NCBI RefSeq assembly: GCF_020010925.1
Contig: NZ_JAGJBZ010000002.1
Span: 1,736,001 to 1,800,000, forward strand
Direction: 5' to 3'
Length of the DNA: 64,000 nucleotides
From: Streptomyces griseiscabiei
Lineage (GTDB): Bacteria > Actinomycetota > Actinomycetes > Streptomycetales > Streptomycetaceae
Below, one piece after another: positions 16,931 through 25,068 of the stretch; within the stretch, counting starts at the first letter, position 1; every line of letters starts with the position of its first letter. The notes under the pieces are model-generated. The model saw nothing but the letters and a program-made list of their open reading frames with translations, made no database searches and had not been told where the DNA came from. The translations under genes were made by a program, and so were the position numbers.

Positions 16931-17836
16931 ATGCTGAGGGAAGTCACCGCGACCCGCTACGTCGAACCTCTCCGCGCGGGCGGCTCCGTCCCCGGGATCG
17001 TCGAGGCGGACGACCTCGGGACGTACGTCGTCAAGTTCACGGGCTCGGCGCAGGGCCGCAAGGCGCTGGTCGCCGAGGTGATCGTCGGGGAGCTGGCGCG
17101 GGCCCTGGGACTGCGGTTCCCCGAGCTGGTCCTCGCGCACTTCGATCCGGCGATCGCCGAGAGCGAGCCGCACCAGGAGGTGCGGGAACTACACGCCGCG
17201 AGCGCCGGGCTCAACCTCGGCATGGACTATCTGCCGGGCGCGCGGGACTTCACCCCCGAGGTCGCCAGGGACTTCCGTGTGGACCCCCTCGAAGCCGGCC
17301 GGATCATCTGGCTCGACGCCCTCACGGTGAACGTGGACCGCACGGTGCACAGCTCGAACCTCATGATCTGGCCCACGCTCGGCGTCGCACCCGCGCGGCT
17401 CTGGCTGATCGACCACGGGGCGGCCCTCGTCTTCCACCACCGCTGGGACGACTCGGACCCCGTGAAGGCGTACGACTTCCGCCACCACGCCCTCGGCCAC
17501 TACGCCCCCGACGTCCGCGCGGCGGACGCCGAGCTGGCGCCGAAGGTGACCGAGGAACTGCTGCGGCGGATCGTCGCGGAGGTCCCCGACGCCTGGCTCA
17601 CCGACTCCGGGACACCGGACGGGGCGCGTGAGGCGTACGTGGGGTACCTCCTCGCGCGCGTCCGGGCGTCGGCCGACTGGCTCCCCACGGACTTCCCCAC
17701 CCGGGAGGAACTCGCCGCGGAGGAGAGCCTCCGCGCGGCGAGGACACGGCGAGGCCGCCCGGACTGGCTCAAGCGGGTCCCCGACCTGCACGGCAAGCCG
17801 GCGGCGGAACAGGATTGGTCGGTGCATCTCGGATGA
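16931..17836 (+). CDS. HipA-like kinase family protein
   Basis: A 301-residue protein of the HipA-like (HipA_2) group. Features are an N-terminal nucleotide-loop region (TYVVKFTGSAQGRKALVAEV with the catalytic-lysine-like VVKF), GELARALGL, a central WLDALTVNVDRTVHSSNLMI segment corresponding to the catalytic Asp-containing loop of HipA kinases, and WLIDHGAALVFHH for the metal-binding Asp. Substrates of this group are unknown; the founding HipA phosphorylates glutamyl-tRNA synthetase. There is no HipB-type antitoxin beside it, so a toxin role is not supported. TACTAT (16878-16883) is a good -10 about 48 bases upstream, and AGGGG precedes the ATG. It is divergent from the DUF4157 gene. Confidence 0.78.
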   Translation: MLREVTATRYVEPLRAGGSVPGIVEADDLGTYVVKFTGSAQGRKALVAEVIVGELARALGLRFPELVLAHFDPAIAESEPHQEVRELHAASAGLNLGMDYLPGARDFTPEVARDFRVDPLEAGRIIWLDALTVNVDRTVHSSNLMIWPTLGVAPARLWLIDHGAALVFHHRWDDSDPVKAYDFRHHALGHYAPDVRAADAELAPKVTEELLRRIVAEVPDAWLTDSGTPDGAREAYVGYLLARVRASADWLPTDFPTREELAAEESLRAARTRRGRPDWLKRVPDLHGKPAAEQDWSVHLG

Positions 17837-18114
17837 GCCCCGTCGTACAGATCGAGTACTGCACCCAGTGCCGCTGGCTGCCCCGCGCGGCCTGGCTGGC
17901 GCAGGAGCTGCTCACCACCTTCGAGACGGAGATCGGCGAGCTGTCCCTCAAGCCCGGCACGGGTGGTGTGTTCGTCGTCCGGGTCGACGACGAGGTGGTC
18001 TGGGACCGCCGTGACCAGGGCTTCCCGGAGCCCACCGCCGTCAAGCAGGCCGTACGCGACCGAGTGGCCCCGGGGAAGTCCCTGGGCCACTCGGACAGGA
18101 TCGGCGGGTCGTAG
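17833..18114 (+). CDS. SelT/SelW/SelH (Rdx) family redox protein, Cys form
   Basis: A 93-residue thioredoxin-fold protein. IEYCTQCRWLPRAAWLAQELL near the N-terminus holds the CxxC redox motif in the position where eukaryotic SelW/SelT have CxxU. GTGGVFVVRVDDEVVWDR and FPEPTAVKQAVRD are the remaining Rdx-family segments. No UGA recoding is involved because both positions are cysteine codons. The ATG overlaps the stop of the HipA-like gene (ATGA), so the two are translationally coupled. It ends one base before the convergent malate synthase stop. Confidence 0.85.
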   Translation: MSPVVQIEYCTQCRWLPRAAWLAQELLTTFETEIGELSLKPGTGGVFVVRVDDEVVWDRRDQGFPEPTAVKQAVRDRVAPGKSLGHSDRIGGS

Positions 18115-18115
18115 C

Positions 18116-19750
18116 TCAGCCCTTGAGCTGCTCGTACGCCGGGAGGGTGAGGAAGTCGGCGTAGTCCTCGTCGAGGGAGACCTGGAGCAGCAGGTCGTGG
18201 GCCTGCTGCCAGTGGCCCGCGGCGAACGCCTCCTCGCCGATCTCGGCCCGGATGTTCGCCAGCTCCTCGGCGGCGACCTCGCGGGCCAGCTCCGGGGTGG
18301 CCTTCACCGATTCCCCGGCGCGCTCGAACTCGACGCCCGCGTTGATCCACTGCCAGATCTGCGAGCGGGAGATCTCGGCGGTGGCCGCGTCCTCCATGAG
18401 GTTGAAGATGGCGACGGCGCCCAGCCCGCGCAGCCACGCCTCGATGTAACGGATGCCGACCTGGACGGCGTTGACGAGACCGGGGTATGTGGGCCGCGCG
18501 TCGAGGGAGTCGACGGCGATCAGGTCGGCGGCCTTGACGTCGACGTCCTCGCGGAGGCGGTCCTTCTGGTTGGGCCTGTCGCCGAGGACGGCGTCGAAGG
18601 AGGCCATGGCGATCGGCACCAGGTCCGGGTGGGCCACCCACGACCCGTCGAAGCCGTCGCCGGCCTCCCGGTCCTTGTCGGCCTTGACCTTCTCGAAGGC
18701 GACCTTGTTGACCTCCTCGTCGCGCCGCGACGGGATGAACGCGGCCATGCCGCCGATCGCGTGCGCGCCGCGCTTGTGGCAGGTACGGACGAGGAGTTCG
18801 GTGTACGCCCGCATGAACGGGGCGGTCATCGTCACCGCGTTGCGGTCCGGGAGGACGAACTTCTCGCCGCCGTCACGGAAGTTCTTCACGATGGAGAAGA
18901 GGTAGTCCCAGCGTCCCGCGTTCAACCCCGAGGCGTGGTCGCGGAGTTCGTAGAGGATCTCCTCCATCTCGTACGCGGCCGTGATCGTCTCGATCAGGAC
19001 GGTCGCGCGGACGCTGCCCTGCGGGACGCCGACGTGGTCCTGGGCGAAGACGAACACCTCGTTCCAGAGGCGGGCCTCCAGGTGCGACTCCGTCTTCGGG
19101 AGGTAGAAGTACGGGCCCTTGCCGAGGTCCAGCAGCCGCTGGGCGTTGTGGAAGAAGTACAGGCCGAAGTCGACGAGCGCGCCGGGGACGGCACGGCCGT
19201 CGGCGTCGACGAGATGACGCTCGTCGAGGTGCCAGCCGCGCGGGCGCATGACGACGGTCGCCAGCTCCTCGTTCGGGCGCAGGGCGTACGACTTGCCGGT
19301 GCGCTCGTCGGTGAAGTCGATGTTGCGGGTGTACGCGTCGGCCATGTTCACCTGGCCGAGGACCACGTTCTCCCAGGTGGGCGCGGAGGCGTCCTCGAAG
19401 TCCGCGAGCCAGATCCGCGCGCCGGAGTTCAGGGCGTTGATCGTCATCTTGCGGTCGGTGGGGCCGGTGATCTCCACCCGCCGGTCGTTCAGCGCGGCGG
19501 GGGAGGGCGCCACCCGCCAGGAGTCGTCGGCGCGGATCGCGGCCGTCTCCGGGAGGAAGTCGAGCGTGGAGGTGCGGGCGATCTCGGCGCGGCGCTCCGC
19601 GCGGCGGGCCAGCAACTCGTCACGCCGGGGCGTGAACCGGCGGTGCAGCTCGTACACGAAGGAGAGGGCGGCGTCGGTGAGGACCTCGTCCTGGCGGGGC
19701 AGGGGCTCGGCGTCGACGATGGCCAGCGGGGACGGCGCTGGTGCGGACAT
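18116..19750 (-). CDS. aceB: malate synthase A
   Basis: A 544-residue malate synthase (glyoxylate plus acetyl-CoA to malate), the usual length of the A isoform. Signature segments include GARIWLADFEDASAPTWENV, VMRPRGWHLDE with the catalytic Arg, YFYLPKTESHLEARLWNEVF, and SWVAHPDLVPIAM near the C-terminal third. It lies in an allantoin-catabolism block, where glyoxylate is released by allantoate/ureidoglycolate breakdown, so it probably serves that route as well as the glyoxylate shunt. A strong promoter with an IclR-type palindrome in its spacer sits at 19789-19817, predicting control by the AllR-like protein encoded 1.5 kb away. Confidence 0.95.
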   Translation of the reverse strand: MSAPAPSPLAIVDAEPLPRQDEVLTDAALSFVYELHRRFTPRRDELLARRAERRAEIARTSTLDFLPETAAIRADDSWRVAPSPAALNDRRVEITGPTDRKMTINALNSGARIWLADFEDASAPTWENVVLGQVNMADAYTRNIDFTDERTGKSYALRPNEELATVVMRPRGWHLDERHLVDADGRAVPGALVDFGLYFFHNAQRLLDLGKGPYFYLPKTESHLEARLWNEVFVFAQDHVGVPQGSVRATVLIETITAAYEMEEILYELRDHASGLNAGRWDYLFSIVKNFRDGGEKFVLPDRNAVTMTAPFMRAYTELLVRTCHKRGAHAIGGMAAFIPSRRDEEVNKVAFEKVKADKDREAGDGFDGSWVAHPDLVPIAMASFDAVLGDRPNQKDRLREDVDVKAADLIAVDSLDARPTYPGLVNAVQVGIRYIEAWLRGLGAVAIFNLMEDAATAEISRSQIWQWINAGVEFERAGESVKATPELAREVAAEELANIRAEIGEEAFAAGHWQQAHDLLLQVSLDEDYADFLTLPAYEQLKG

Positions 19751-19788
19751 GAGCTGTCACTTCCTTCAGCGGGGCTTCTGTTCAGCGG

Positions 19789-19817
19789 ATACTAGTTTCC
19801 TCATGGTGGAAGTTCAA
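19789..19817 (-). promoter_or_regulatory. aceB promoter with TTCC-N7-GGAA operator in the spacer
   Basis: Read on the minus strand: -35 TTGAAC (19817-19812), a 17-base spacer, -10 TAGTAT (19794-19789). The spacer carries TTCC-ACCATGA-GGAA (19811-19797), an inverted repeat exactly filling the space between the two boxes. A regulator bound there would block RNA polymerase. The same TTGAA-(N)-TTCC-N7-GGAA arrangement occurs upstream of allantoinase at 22275-22294. Confidence 0.75.
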
Positions 19818-19830
19818 TGTTTTGTTGATG

Positions 19831-20463
19831 TCAAGATTCTTCGGTTCCGCCGAGATGGACGAGGTCGGCCTCGGTGTCGATGTCGTACGGCCGGGCCACG
19901 TCCCCGCACTCGACGAGCGTGATCGCCTCGCGGTGCGCCGTGAGGTAGGCGCGCGCCCCCCGGTCGCCGGTGGCGGTCGCGACGATGCCGGGCCAGTGGT
20001 CGGAGCCGAGGAGGACCGGGTGGCCGCGTACGCCGTCGTAGGCGGCCGCCGCGAGCGATCCGGTCGACCCGTACGCGGCGAGGACGCGGGCCACCGCCGC
20101 CGGGCCGATGCCCGGCTGGTCGACGAGGGAGACGAGGGCGGCGTCGGCGCCGGTCCCGGCCAGGGACTCCAGCCCGGCGCGCAGGGACGAGCCCATGCCC
20201 TCGGCCCAGTCCGGGTTGTCGACCTCCGCGCAGCCGGACAGGTCGGCGCGGGCGCGTACGGCCGCGGCCCCGGCGCCCAGGACCACAAGGACCCGGGCGC
20301 AGCCGCCCGCCCGGAGCACCGCGATCGCGTGTTCGACCAGGGGGCGGCCGTGGTGGGGCAGCAGGGCCTTGGGCCGGCCGCCGAGGCGCCGCCCGCCGCC
20401 GGCGGCCAGCAGCAGTCCGACGACCTCGCCTCGGGGTGGCCTCTGGGTCTCATGGTGCGTCAT
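19831..20463 (-). CDS. MobA-like nucleotidyltransferase
   Basis: A 210-residue protein of the MobA/MocA-type NTP transferase fold. VGLLLAAGGGRRLGGRPKALL (about residues 15-35) is the nucleotide-binding signature, VSLVDQPGIGPA gives the metal-binding DQP motif, and GVRGHPVLLG is the conserved later segment. Relatives make molybdopterin cytosine dinucleotide for xanthine dehydrogenase-type enzymes, which would fit a purine-catabolism locus, though the dehydrogenase itself is not in the window. The ATG at 20463 has AAGGGG unusually close (2 bases), so the upstream ATG at 20475 is a real alternative. Confidence 0.8.
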   Translation of the reverse strand: MTHHETQRPPRGEVVGLLLAAGGGRRLGGRPKALLPHHGRPLVEHAIAVLRAGGCARVLVVLGAGAAAVRARADLSGCAEVDNPDWAEGMGSSLRAGLESLAGTGADAALVSLVDQPGIGPAAVARVLAAYGSTGSLAAAAYDGVRGHPVLLGSDHWPGIVATATGDRGARAYLTAHREAITLVECGDVARPYDIDTEADLVHLGGTEES

Positions 20464-20709
20464 GTCCCCTTGCATACCTGTTGCATACCCGACCCCGCGC
20501 GGGTGTCCCGTGAAGCCGGACGGGTCAGAGGCGGCTTTGTGATGTGCGGGGACCGAATTTCGGTCCCCGTGGTGGCGCTCGCCACACCGATTGGCGTTTA
20601 CTGGCCCGCGCCACCCTCGGCGACCGACCGACGCCACCGGGTGGCCGGCCGTACCCGGGCGTGCGGTCAGGACTCGTGCACGACGGAGTGGGCGAGGGGG
20701 GAGAGGGCT

Positions 20710-21024
20710 GTGTTGCGGAGCTTGGGGCAGAGGCCAGTGACCGGCAGTGACGAGGATCCCAGAGTGGCGGGACTGCGGTCGGCCGTGTCCCGATTGCGGC
20801 GTGAACTTGCGGCGCATCCGGCGGAGTTCCCCGACCGGGGGATCGCGGAGGACGAGCTCGCGGCGCTGGCGGCGATGGTCGTCACCGGGATGCCGGAGGT
20901 TCCGCGGTTACGCCGTTCGCTGCTGCTGATCGCGGGCTCGATCGGGTCGGTGAGCGCCTTGGCCCGGGGGCTGGCGGAGGTGCGCACGGCGGTGGAACTG
21001 TTCGGCGAGCCACCGCGCCGCTGA
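20710..21024 (+). CDS. small conserved protein (DUF5955-like) with a TTA codon
   Basis: A 104-residue soluble, helical protein. After a short variable start comes DPRVAGLRSAVSRLRRELAAH, then an acidic helix (GIAEDELAALAAMV) and LRRSLLLIAGSIGSVSALARGL. It resembles the small Streptomyces family DUF5955 from memory; no function is known to me. Codon 67 (20908-20910) is TTA, so translation should depend on the bldA tRNA. The GTG at 20710 has GGGAGAGG upstream; a GTG at 20737 is an alternative. The roughly 245 bases upstream (20464-20709) contain no gene that I can support and are the shared promoter space with the leftward nucleotidyltransferase. Confidence 0.65.
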   Translation: MLRSLGQRPVTGSDEDPRVAGLRSAVSRLRRELAAHPAEFPDRGIAEDELAALAAMVVTGMPEVPRLRRSLLLIAGSIGSVSALARGLAEVRTAVELFGEPPRR

Positions 21025-21064
21025 CCGCGTTTTTCCTCGCCCCCGCCGCCCCTACCCGTCCCAT

Positions 21065-21283
21065 CTTTTCAAGGGGCTGCGCCCCTTCGACCCCCAGGCG
21101 TCCGTCCGGTGGGGGCTGGTCGCGCAGTTCCCCGCGCCCCTGAAAGAGGCCTGCGGCCCTTTCGGGAAAAGCACGGGGCGCAGCCCCTGCTTTTCAGGGG
21201 CGCGGGGAACTGCGCGAGAAGCCCCACGCGCCCGCACACGACCGCGCGAAGCCCCACCCACCTGCACCCGACAACGAACCCCC
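21065..21283. repeat. dispersed inverted repeat, copy C
   Basis: The left core arm (21104-21144) and right core arm (21190-21226) repeat the GCGCAGTTCCCCGCGCCCCTG inverted unit. The loop carries GGCCTGCGGCCC, TTTCGGG and CGGGGCGCAGCCCCTG hairpins, shared almost word for word with copies D and F. Extra outer pieces (a hairpin at 21067-21088 and a CACCTGCACCCGACAACG tail) extend it to fill the gap between the convergent DUF5955-like gene and the IclR regulator gene. Confidence 0.85.
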
Positions 21284-21288
21284 TGGCC

Positions 21289-22092
21289 CTAGCTCCCCGT
21301 CCCCGAGTTCGCCAGCGCCTCCGACAGTTCCACCGCCACCTGCTGCAGCAAGGGCACGATCCGGTCCGTCGCCGTCTCGGTGACGCGCCCCGCCGGGCCG
21401 GAGATGGAGATGGCCGCGGCGGTGGGGGAGTCGGGGACGGAGACGGCGAGGCAGCGGACGCCGATCTCCTGTTCGTTGTCGTCCACGGCGTAGCCGAGCC
21501 GGCGGACGTCCTCCAGCGCGCTCAGGAAACCCTCGGGCGTGGTGATCGTCTTCTCGGTCGCGGCCGGCATGCCCGTCCGGGCCAGCAGGGCGCGGACCTC
21601 GTCGGCGGGGAAGCCGGCCAGCAGCGCCTTGCCGACCCCGGTGGAGTGCGGCAGCACCCGGCGGCCCACCTCGGTGAACATCCGCATGGAGTGCTTGGAC
21701 GGCACCTGGGCGACGTACACGATCTCGTCCCCGTCGAGGAGCGCCATGTTCGCCGTCTCCCCGGTCTCCTCGACGAGACGCGCGAGATACGGCCGTGCCC
21801 AGGTCCCGAGCAGCCGGGAGGCGGACTCGCCGAGGCGGATCAGGCGCGGACCGAGGGCGTACCGCCGGTTCGGCTGCTGGCGTACGTAGCCGCAGACGAC
21901 CAGGGTCCGCATCAGCCGGTGGATGGTCGGCAGCGGCAGCCCGCTGCTCGCGGACAGCTCGCTGAGGCCCACCTCGCCACCGGCGTCCGCCATCCGCTCC
22001 AGCAGATCGAAGGCGCGCTCGAGGGACTGGACACCGCCGGAGGACGACTTCGTGGAGTCGGTCGTGTGGGCGCTGGCGCTGGACGTCGGCAC
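21289..22092 (-). CDS. allR: IclR-family regulator of allantoin genes (AllR-like)
   Basis: A 267-residue IclR-family protein. The N-terminal winged helix spans about residues 20-85 (VQSLERAFDLLERMADAGG, LSELSASSGLPLPTIHRLMRTL, YVRQQPNRRYALG), followed by the GAF-like ligand domain (residues 95-260) with LPHSTGVGKALLA and DNEQEIGVRCLAVSV. Its place, divergent from allantoinase and near malate synthase, matches AllR of Streptomyces coelicolor, a repressor of allantoin-pathway genes. Candidate operators are the IR in the aceB promoter and the ones upstream of allB. The GTG start at 22092 has AAAGGA upstream. The ligand is probably an allantoin-pathway intermediate; that is inference. Confidence 0.88.
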   Translation of the reverse strand: MPTSSASAHTTDSTKSSSGGVQSLERAFDLLERMADAGGEVGLSELSASSGLPLPTIHRLMRTLVVCGYVRQQPNRRYALGPRLIRLGESASRLLGTWARPYLARLVEETGETANMALLDGDEIVYVAQVPSKHSMRMFTEVGRRVLPHSTGVGKALLAGFPADEVRALLARTGMPAATEKTITTPEGFLSALEDVRRLGYAVDDNEQEIGVRCLAVSVPDSPTAAAISISGPAGRVTETATDRIVPLLQQVAVELSEALANSGTGS

Positions 22093-22146
22093 GGGGCGCG
22101 GTCCTTTCGGGATGGCGGGCGAGATCGCAGCCTACCGGGCAGTTCA

Positions 22147-22198
22147 TTGACTACTGGCTTGTATGTCACTACGTTCTGCTCAGTGGAATAGTAATTCC
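22147..22198 (+). promoter_or_regulatory. allB-side promoter with palindrome at the start site
   Basis: TTGACT (22147-22152), a 17-base spacer and TACGTT (22170-22175) form a good promoter reading toward allantoinase. The palindrome GGAAT-AGTA-ATTCC (22185-22198) falls about where transcription should start. If correct, the allB transcript has a leader of roughly 150 bases. Confidence 0.6.
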
Positions 22199-22262
22199 GT
22201 CTTGTGAAAACATCCAGAGTGAGGGTGCCCTTGACGGAGGTGGGAGCGGAGAGGAAAACTCC

Positions 22263-22294
22263 TTCAACAGAACGTTGAATTCCGTTACGCGGAA
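22263..22294 (+). promoter_or_regulatory. candidate AllR operators upstream of allantoinase
   Basis: Two abutting inverted repeats: TTCAAC-N5-GTTGAA (22263-22279) and TTCC-GTTACGC-GGAA (22280-22294). Together they contain TTGAA directly followed by TTCC-N7-GGAA, the arrangement found in the aceB promoter. They lie 43 bases before the allantoinase start codon. Confidence 0.6.
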
Positions 22295-22337
22295 GTGAAC
22301 GGCGGCAGTGAGCAGCGGTACGGCGAGAGGGGTCCCG

Positions 22338-23678
22338 GTGTCCGAGACTGAACTGGTGTTGCGCTCGACGCGTGTCATCACCCCCGACGGATCGCGCCCC
22401 GCCGCGGTCGCCGTCGCGGACGGCAGGATCACGGCCGTCCTCCCGTACGACGCCGACGTACCGCCCGGCACCCGCCTGGAGGACCTCGGCGACCATGTGC
22501 TGCTGCCGGGTCTCGTCGACACCCATGTGCATGTGAACGACCCCGGCCGCACCCACTGGGAGGGCTTCTGGACCGCCACGCGCGCCGCGGCGGCCGGCGG
22601 CATCACCACCCTCGTCGACATGCCGCTCAACTCCCTCCCGCCGACCACGACCGTCGACCACCTCCGCACCAAGCGCGAGGTCGCCGCCGACAAGGCCCAT
22701 GTCGACGTCGGCTTCTGGGGCGGCGCGCTGCCCGACAACGTCAAGGACCTGCGCCCGCTGCACGACGCCGGGGTCTTCGGCTTCAAGGCGTTCCTGTCGC
22801 CGTCCGGTGTGGACGAGTTCCCGCACCTCGACCAGGACGGCCTCGCCCGCTCCCTGACCGAGATCGCAGGCTTCGGCGGACTGCTCATCGTGCACGCCGA
22901 GGACCCCCACCACCTCGACGCGGCCCCGCAGCGGGGCGGCCCCCGGTACGCCGACTTCCTCGCCTCCCGCCCGCGCGGCGCCGAGGACACCGCCATCGCC
23001 GCCCTCATCGACCGGGCCCGGCGACTCGACGCCCGCGTCCACGTCCTGCACCTCTCCTCCGCCGACGCGCTCCCGCTGATCGCGGAGGCCAAGCGGGACG
23101 GCGTACGGATCACCGTCGAGACCTGCCCGCACTACCTCACCCTCACCGCGGAGGAAGTCCCGGACGGGGCGAGCGAGTTCAAGTGCTGCCCGCCCATCCG
23201 CGAGTCCGCCAACCAGGATCTGCTGTGGCAGGCCCTCGCGGACGGCACGATCGACTGCGTGGTCACCGACCACTCCCCCTCCACCGCCGATCTGAAGACC
23301 GACGACTTCGCCACCGCCTGGGGCGGCATCTCCGGACTGCAGCTGAGCCTCGCGGCGGTCTGGACGGAGGCCCGCCGGCGCGGCCACGGCCTGGAGGACG
23401 TGGTCCGCTGGATGTCCACGCGCACGGCGGCCCTCGTCGGCCTCGACGACCGCAAGGGCGCCATCGAGGCGGGCCGCGACGCCGACTTCGCCGTCCTCGC
23501 CCCCGACGAGACCTTCACCGTCGACCCGGCCGCCCTCCAGCACCGCAACCGCGTCACCGCGTACGCCGGCAAGACCCTGTACGGCGTGGTCAGGTCCACC
23601 TGGCTGCGCGGCGAACGCATCGTCGCGGACGGCGAGTTCACCGAACCGAAGGGCCGCCTCCTCACCCGCACCCCCTGA
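22338..23678 (+). CDS. allB: allantoinase
   Basis: A 446-residue cyclic amidohydrolase that opens allantoin to allantoate. [17 protein letters not shown] carries the first metal histidines and the allantoinase-typical [19 protein letters not shown] has the lysine expected to be carboxylated between the two metals. Later ligands are in [25 protein letters not shown] and [14 protein letters not shown]. The GTG at 22338 was chosen for AGAGGGG five bases upstream; the GTG at 22308 is weaker. Allantoicase follows after 77 bases on the same strand, giving an allantoin-to-ureidoglycolate operon. Confidence 0.95.
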   Translation: MSETELVLRSTRVITPDGSRPAAVAVADGRITAVLPYDADVPPGTRLEDLGDHVLLPGLVDTHVHVNDPGRTHWEGFWTATRAAAAGGITTLVDMPLNSLPPTTTVDHLRTKREVAADKAHVDVGFWGGALPDNVKDLRPLHDAGVFGFKAFLSPSGVDEFPHLDQDGLARSLTEIAGFGGLLIVHAEDPHHLDAAPQRGGPRYADFLASRPRGAEDTAIAALIDRARRLDARVHVLHLSSADALPLIAEAKRDGVRITVETCPHYLTLTAEEVPDGASEFKCCPPIRESANQDLLWQALADGTIDCVVTDHSPSTADLKTDDFATAWGGISGLQLSLAAVWTEARRRGHGLEDVVRWMSTRTAALVGLDDRKGAIEAGRDADFAVLAPDETFTVDPAALQHRNRVTAYAGKTLYGVVRSTWLRGERIVADGEFTEPKGRLLTRTP

Positions 23679-23755
23679 CCGCGCCCCGTACGCCCGGCCC
23701 CGCTTCCCGCCCCGTACCCGCAGCGGCCGACCACCGAAAGGCAGACCTGATCATC

Positions 23756-24886
23756 GTGACGGCTCAGCACCACACCCCGCCCACGAGCTTCACCGGCGAC
23801 GCGAACCCCTACGGCGGCGGCGACCCGTACGCGGACTACCGCACCACCGACTTCCCCTTCACCCGGTACGCCGACCTCGCCGACCGCAGGCTCGGCGCCG
23901 GGGTCGTCGCCGCCAACGACGAGTTCTTCGCCCACCGCGAGAACCTGCTGGTGCCCGAGCGCGCCGAGTTCGTCCCCGAGCACTTCGGGCACAAGGGCAA
24001 GGTCATGGACGGCTGGGAGACCCGCCGCCGCCGGGGCGCCTCGGCCGAGCACCCCTGGCCGACGGCCGACGACCACGACTGGGCGCTGATCCGCCTCGGC
24101 GCGCCCGGCGTGATCCGGGGGATCGTCGTCGACACGGCCCACTTCCGCGGCAACTACCCGCAGGCGGTCTCCGTCGAGGCCGCGTCCGTCGCCGGTTCCC
24201 CGTCGCCGGAGGAACTGCTCGCCGACGACGTGAAGTGGACGACCCTCGTCCCGCGCACCCCCGTCGGCGGCCACGCGGCCAACGGCTTCACGGTCACCGT
24301 CGAGCAGCGCTTCACCCACCTGCGCCTCAACCAGCACCCCGACGGCGGCGTCGCCCGTCTGCGGGTGTACGGCGAGGCCGTGCCGGACCCCGTCTGGCTG
24401 GACGCGCTCGGCACCTTCGACGTGGTCGCCCTGGAGAACGGCGGCCTGGCCGAGGACGCCTCCAACCTCTTCTACTCACCCGCCACCAACACCATCCAGC
24501 CCGGCCGCGCCCGGGTGATGCACGAGTGCTGGGAGACCAGCCGCCGCCGCGACCAGGGCAACGACTGGATCCGCTACCGCCTCGCCGCCCAGTCCGAGAT
24601 CCGTGCCCTGGAGATCGACACGGCCTACCTCAAGGGCAACGCGGCCGGCTGGGCCACGGTCTCGGTGAAGAACGGCGACGACGCCGACTGGACCGAGATC
24701 CTCCCCCGCACCCGCCTCCAGCCCGACACCGGCCACCGCTTCGTCCTCGACGTCCCCGCCGTCGCCACCCACGCCCGTGTCGACATCTATCCCGACGGCG
24801 GAATCTCCCGTCTGCGCCTCTTCGGCTCCCTGACGGAGACGGGCCGTGCCGGTCTGGCGGCACGTCACCAGGAACTGGGCGGCTAG
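23756..24886 (+). CDS. alc: allantoicase
   Basis: A 376-residue allantoicase (allantoate to ureidoglycolate plus urea). The protein consists of two similar jelly-roll halves. In the first half note GKVMDGWETRRRRG, HDWALIRLGAPGVIRGIVVD and RLNQHPDGGVARLRVYGE; in the second, ARVMHECWETSRRRDQGNDW, EIRALEIDTAYLKGN and DIYPDGGISRLRLFGS. The N-terminal FTGDANPYGGGDPYADYR is typical of actinomycete members. The GTG at 23756 is chosen by homology; the ribosome-binding site is weak, so the start is less sure than the function. A hairpin follows 12 bases after the stop. Confidence 0.94.
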   Translation: MTAQHHTPPTSFTGDANPYGGGDPYADYRTTDFPFTRYADLADRRLGAGVVAANDEFFAHRENLLVPERAEFVPEHFGHKGKVMDGWETRRRRGASAEHPWPTADDHDWALIRLGAPGVIRGIVVDTAHFRGNYPQAVSVEAASVAGSPSPEELLADDVKWTTLVPRTPVGGHAANGFTVTVEQRFTHLRLNQHPDGGVARLRVYGEAVPDPVWLDALGTFDVVALENGGLAEDASNLFYSPATNTIQPGRARVMHECWETSRRRDQGNDWIRYRLAAQSEIRALEIDTAYLKGNAAGWATVSVKNGDDADWTEILPRTRLQPDTGHRFVLDVPAVATHARVDIYPDGGISRLRLFGSLTETGRAGLAARHQELGG

Positions 24887-24897
24887 ACGGCCGAGCG

Positions 24898-24935
24898 GCG
24901 GTGCCCGCGCCCCTTTCCGGGGTGCGGGCAACCGC
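24898..24935 (+). terminator. terminator of the allB-alc operon
   Basis: GCGGTGCCCGCGCCCC (24898-24913) pairs with GGGGTGCGGGCAACCGC (24919-24935) around a five-base loop, with one mismatch and one bulge. It sits 12 bases after the allantoicase stop. Confidence 0.75.
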
Positions 24936-25026
24936 GTGACCAGCAGTGTGTGGCCGGTGTGAACTCCGATCACCCCCGGTTAACACCGGGAAAACTTACC
25001 GGCCGTGCCCGGAAAATCATGGAACT

Positions 25027-25062
25027 TGTCATTGACATGTCATGGTCTACGCGCGTCATCAT
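25027..25062 (+). promoter_or_regulatory. ribonuclease promoter with overlapping TGTCA/TGACA palindromes
   Basis: A consensus -35, TTGACA (25032-25037), lies within two overlapping palindromes, TGTCA-T-TGACA (25027-25037) and TGACATGTCA (25033-25042). A weaker -10, CATCAT, is at 25057-25062, seven bases from the ATG at 25069. A further hairpin, CCCGGT-TAAC-ACCGGG, is at 24975-24990. The stacked half-sites look like a dimeric or tetrameric regulator site over the -35. Confidence 0.5.
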
Positions 25063-25068
25063 GAGGCC

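Noticed and set aside
16931..18114. HipA-like gene as a toxin-antitoxin system
   Set aside because: No HipB-like helix-turn-helix gene is adjacent; the coupled partner is a redox protein.
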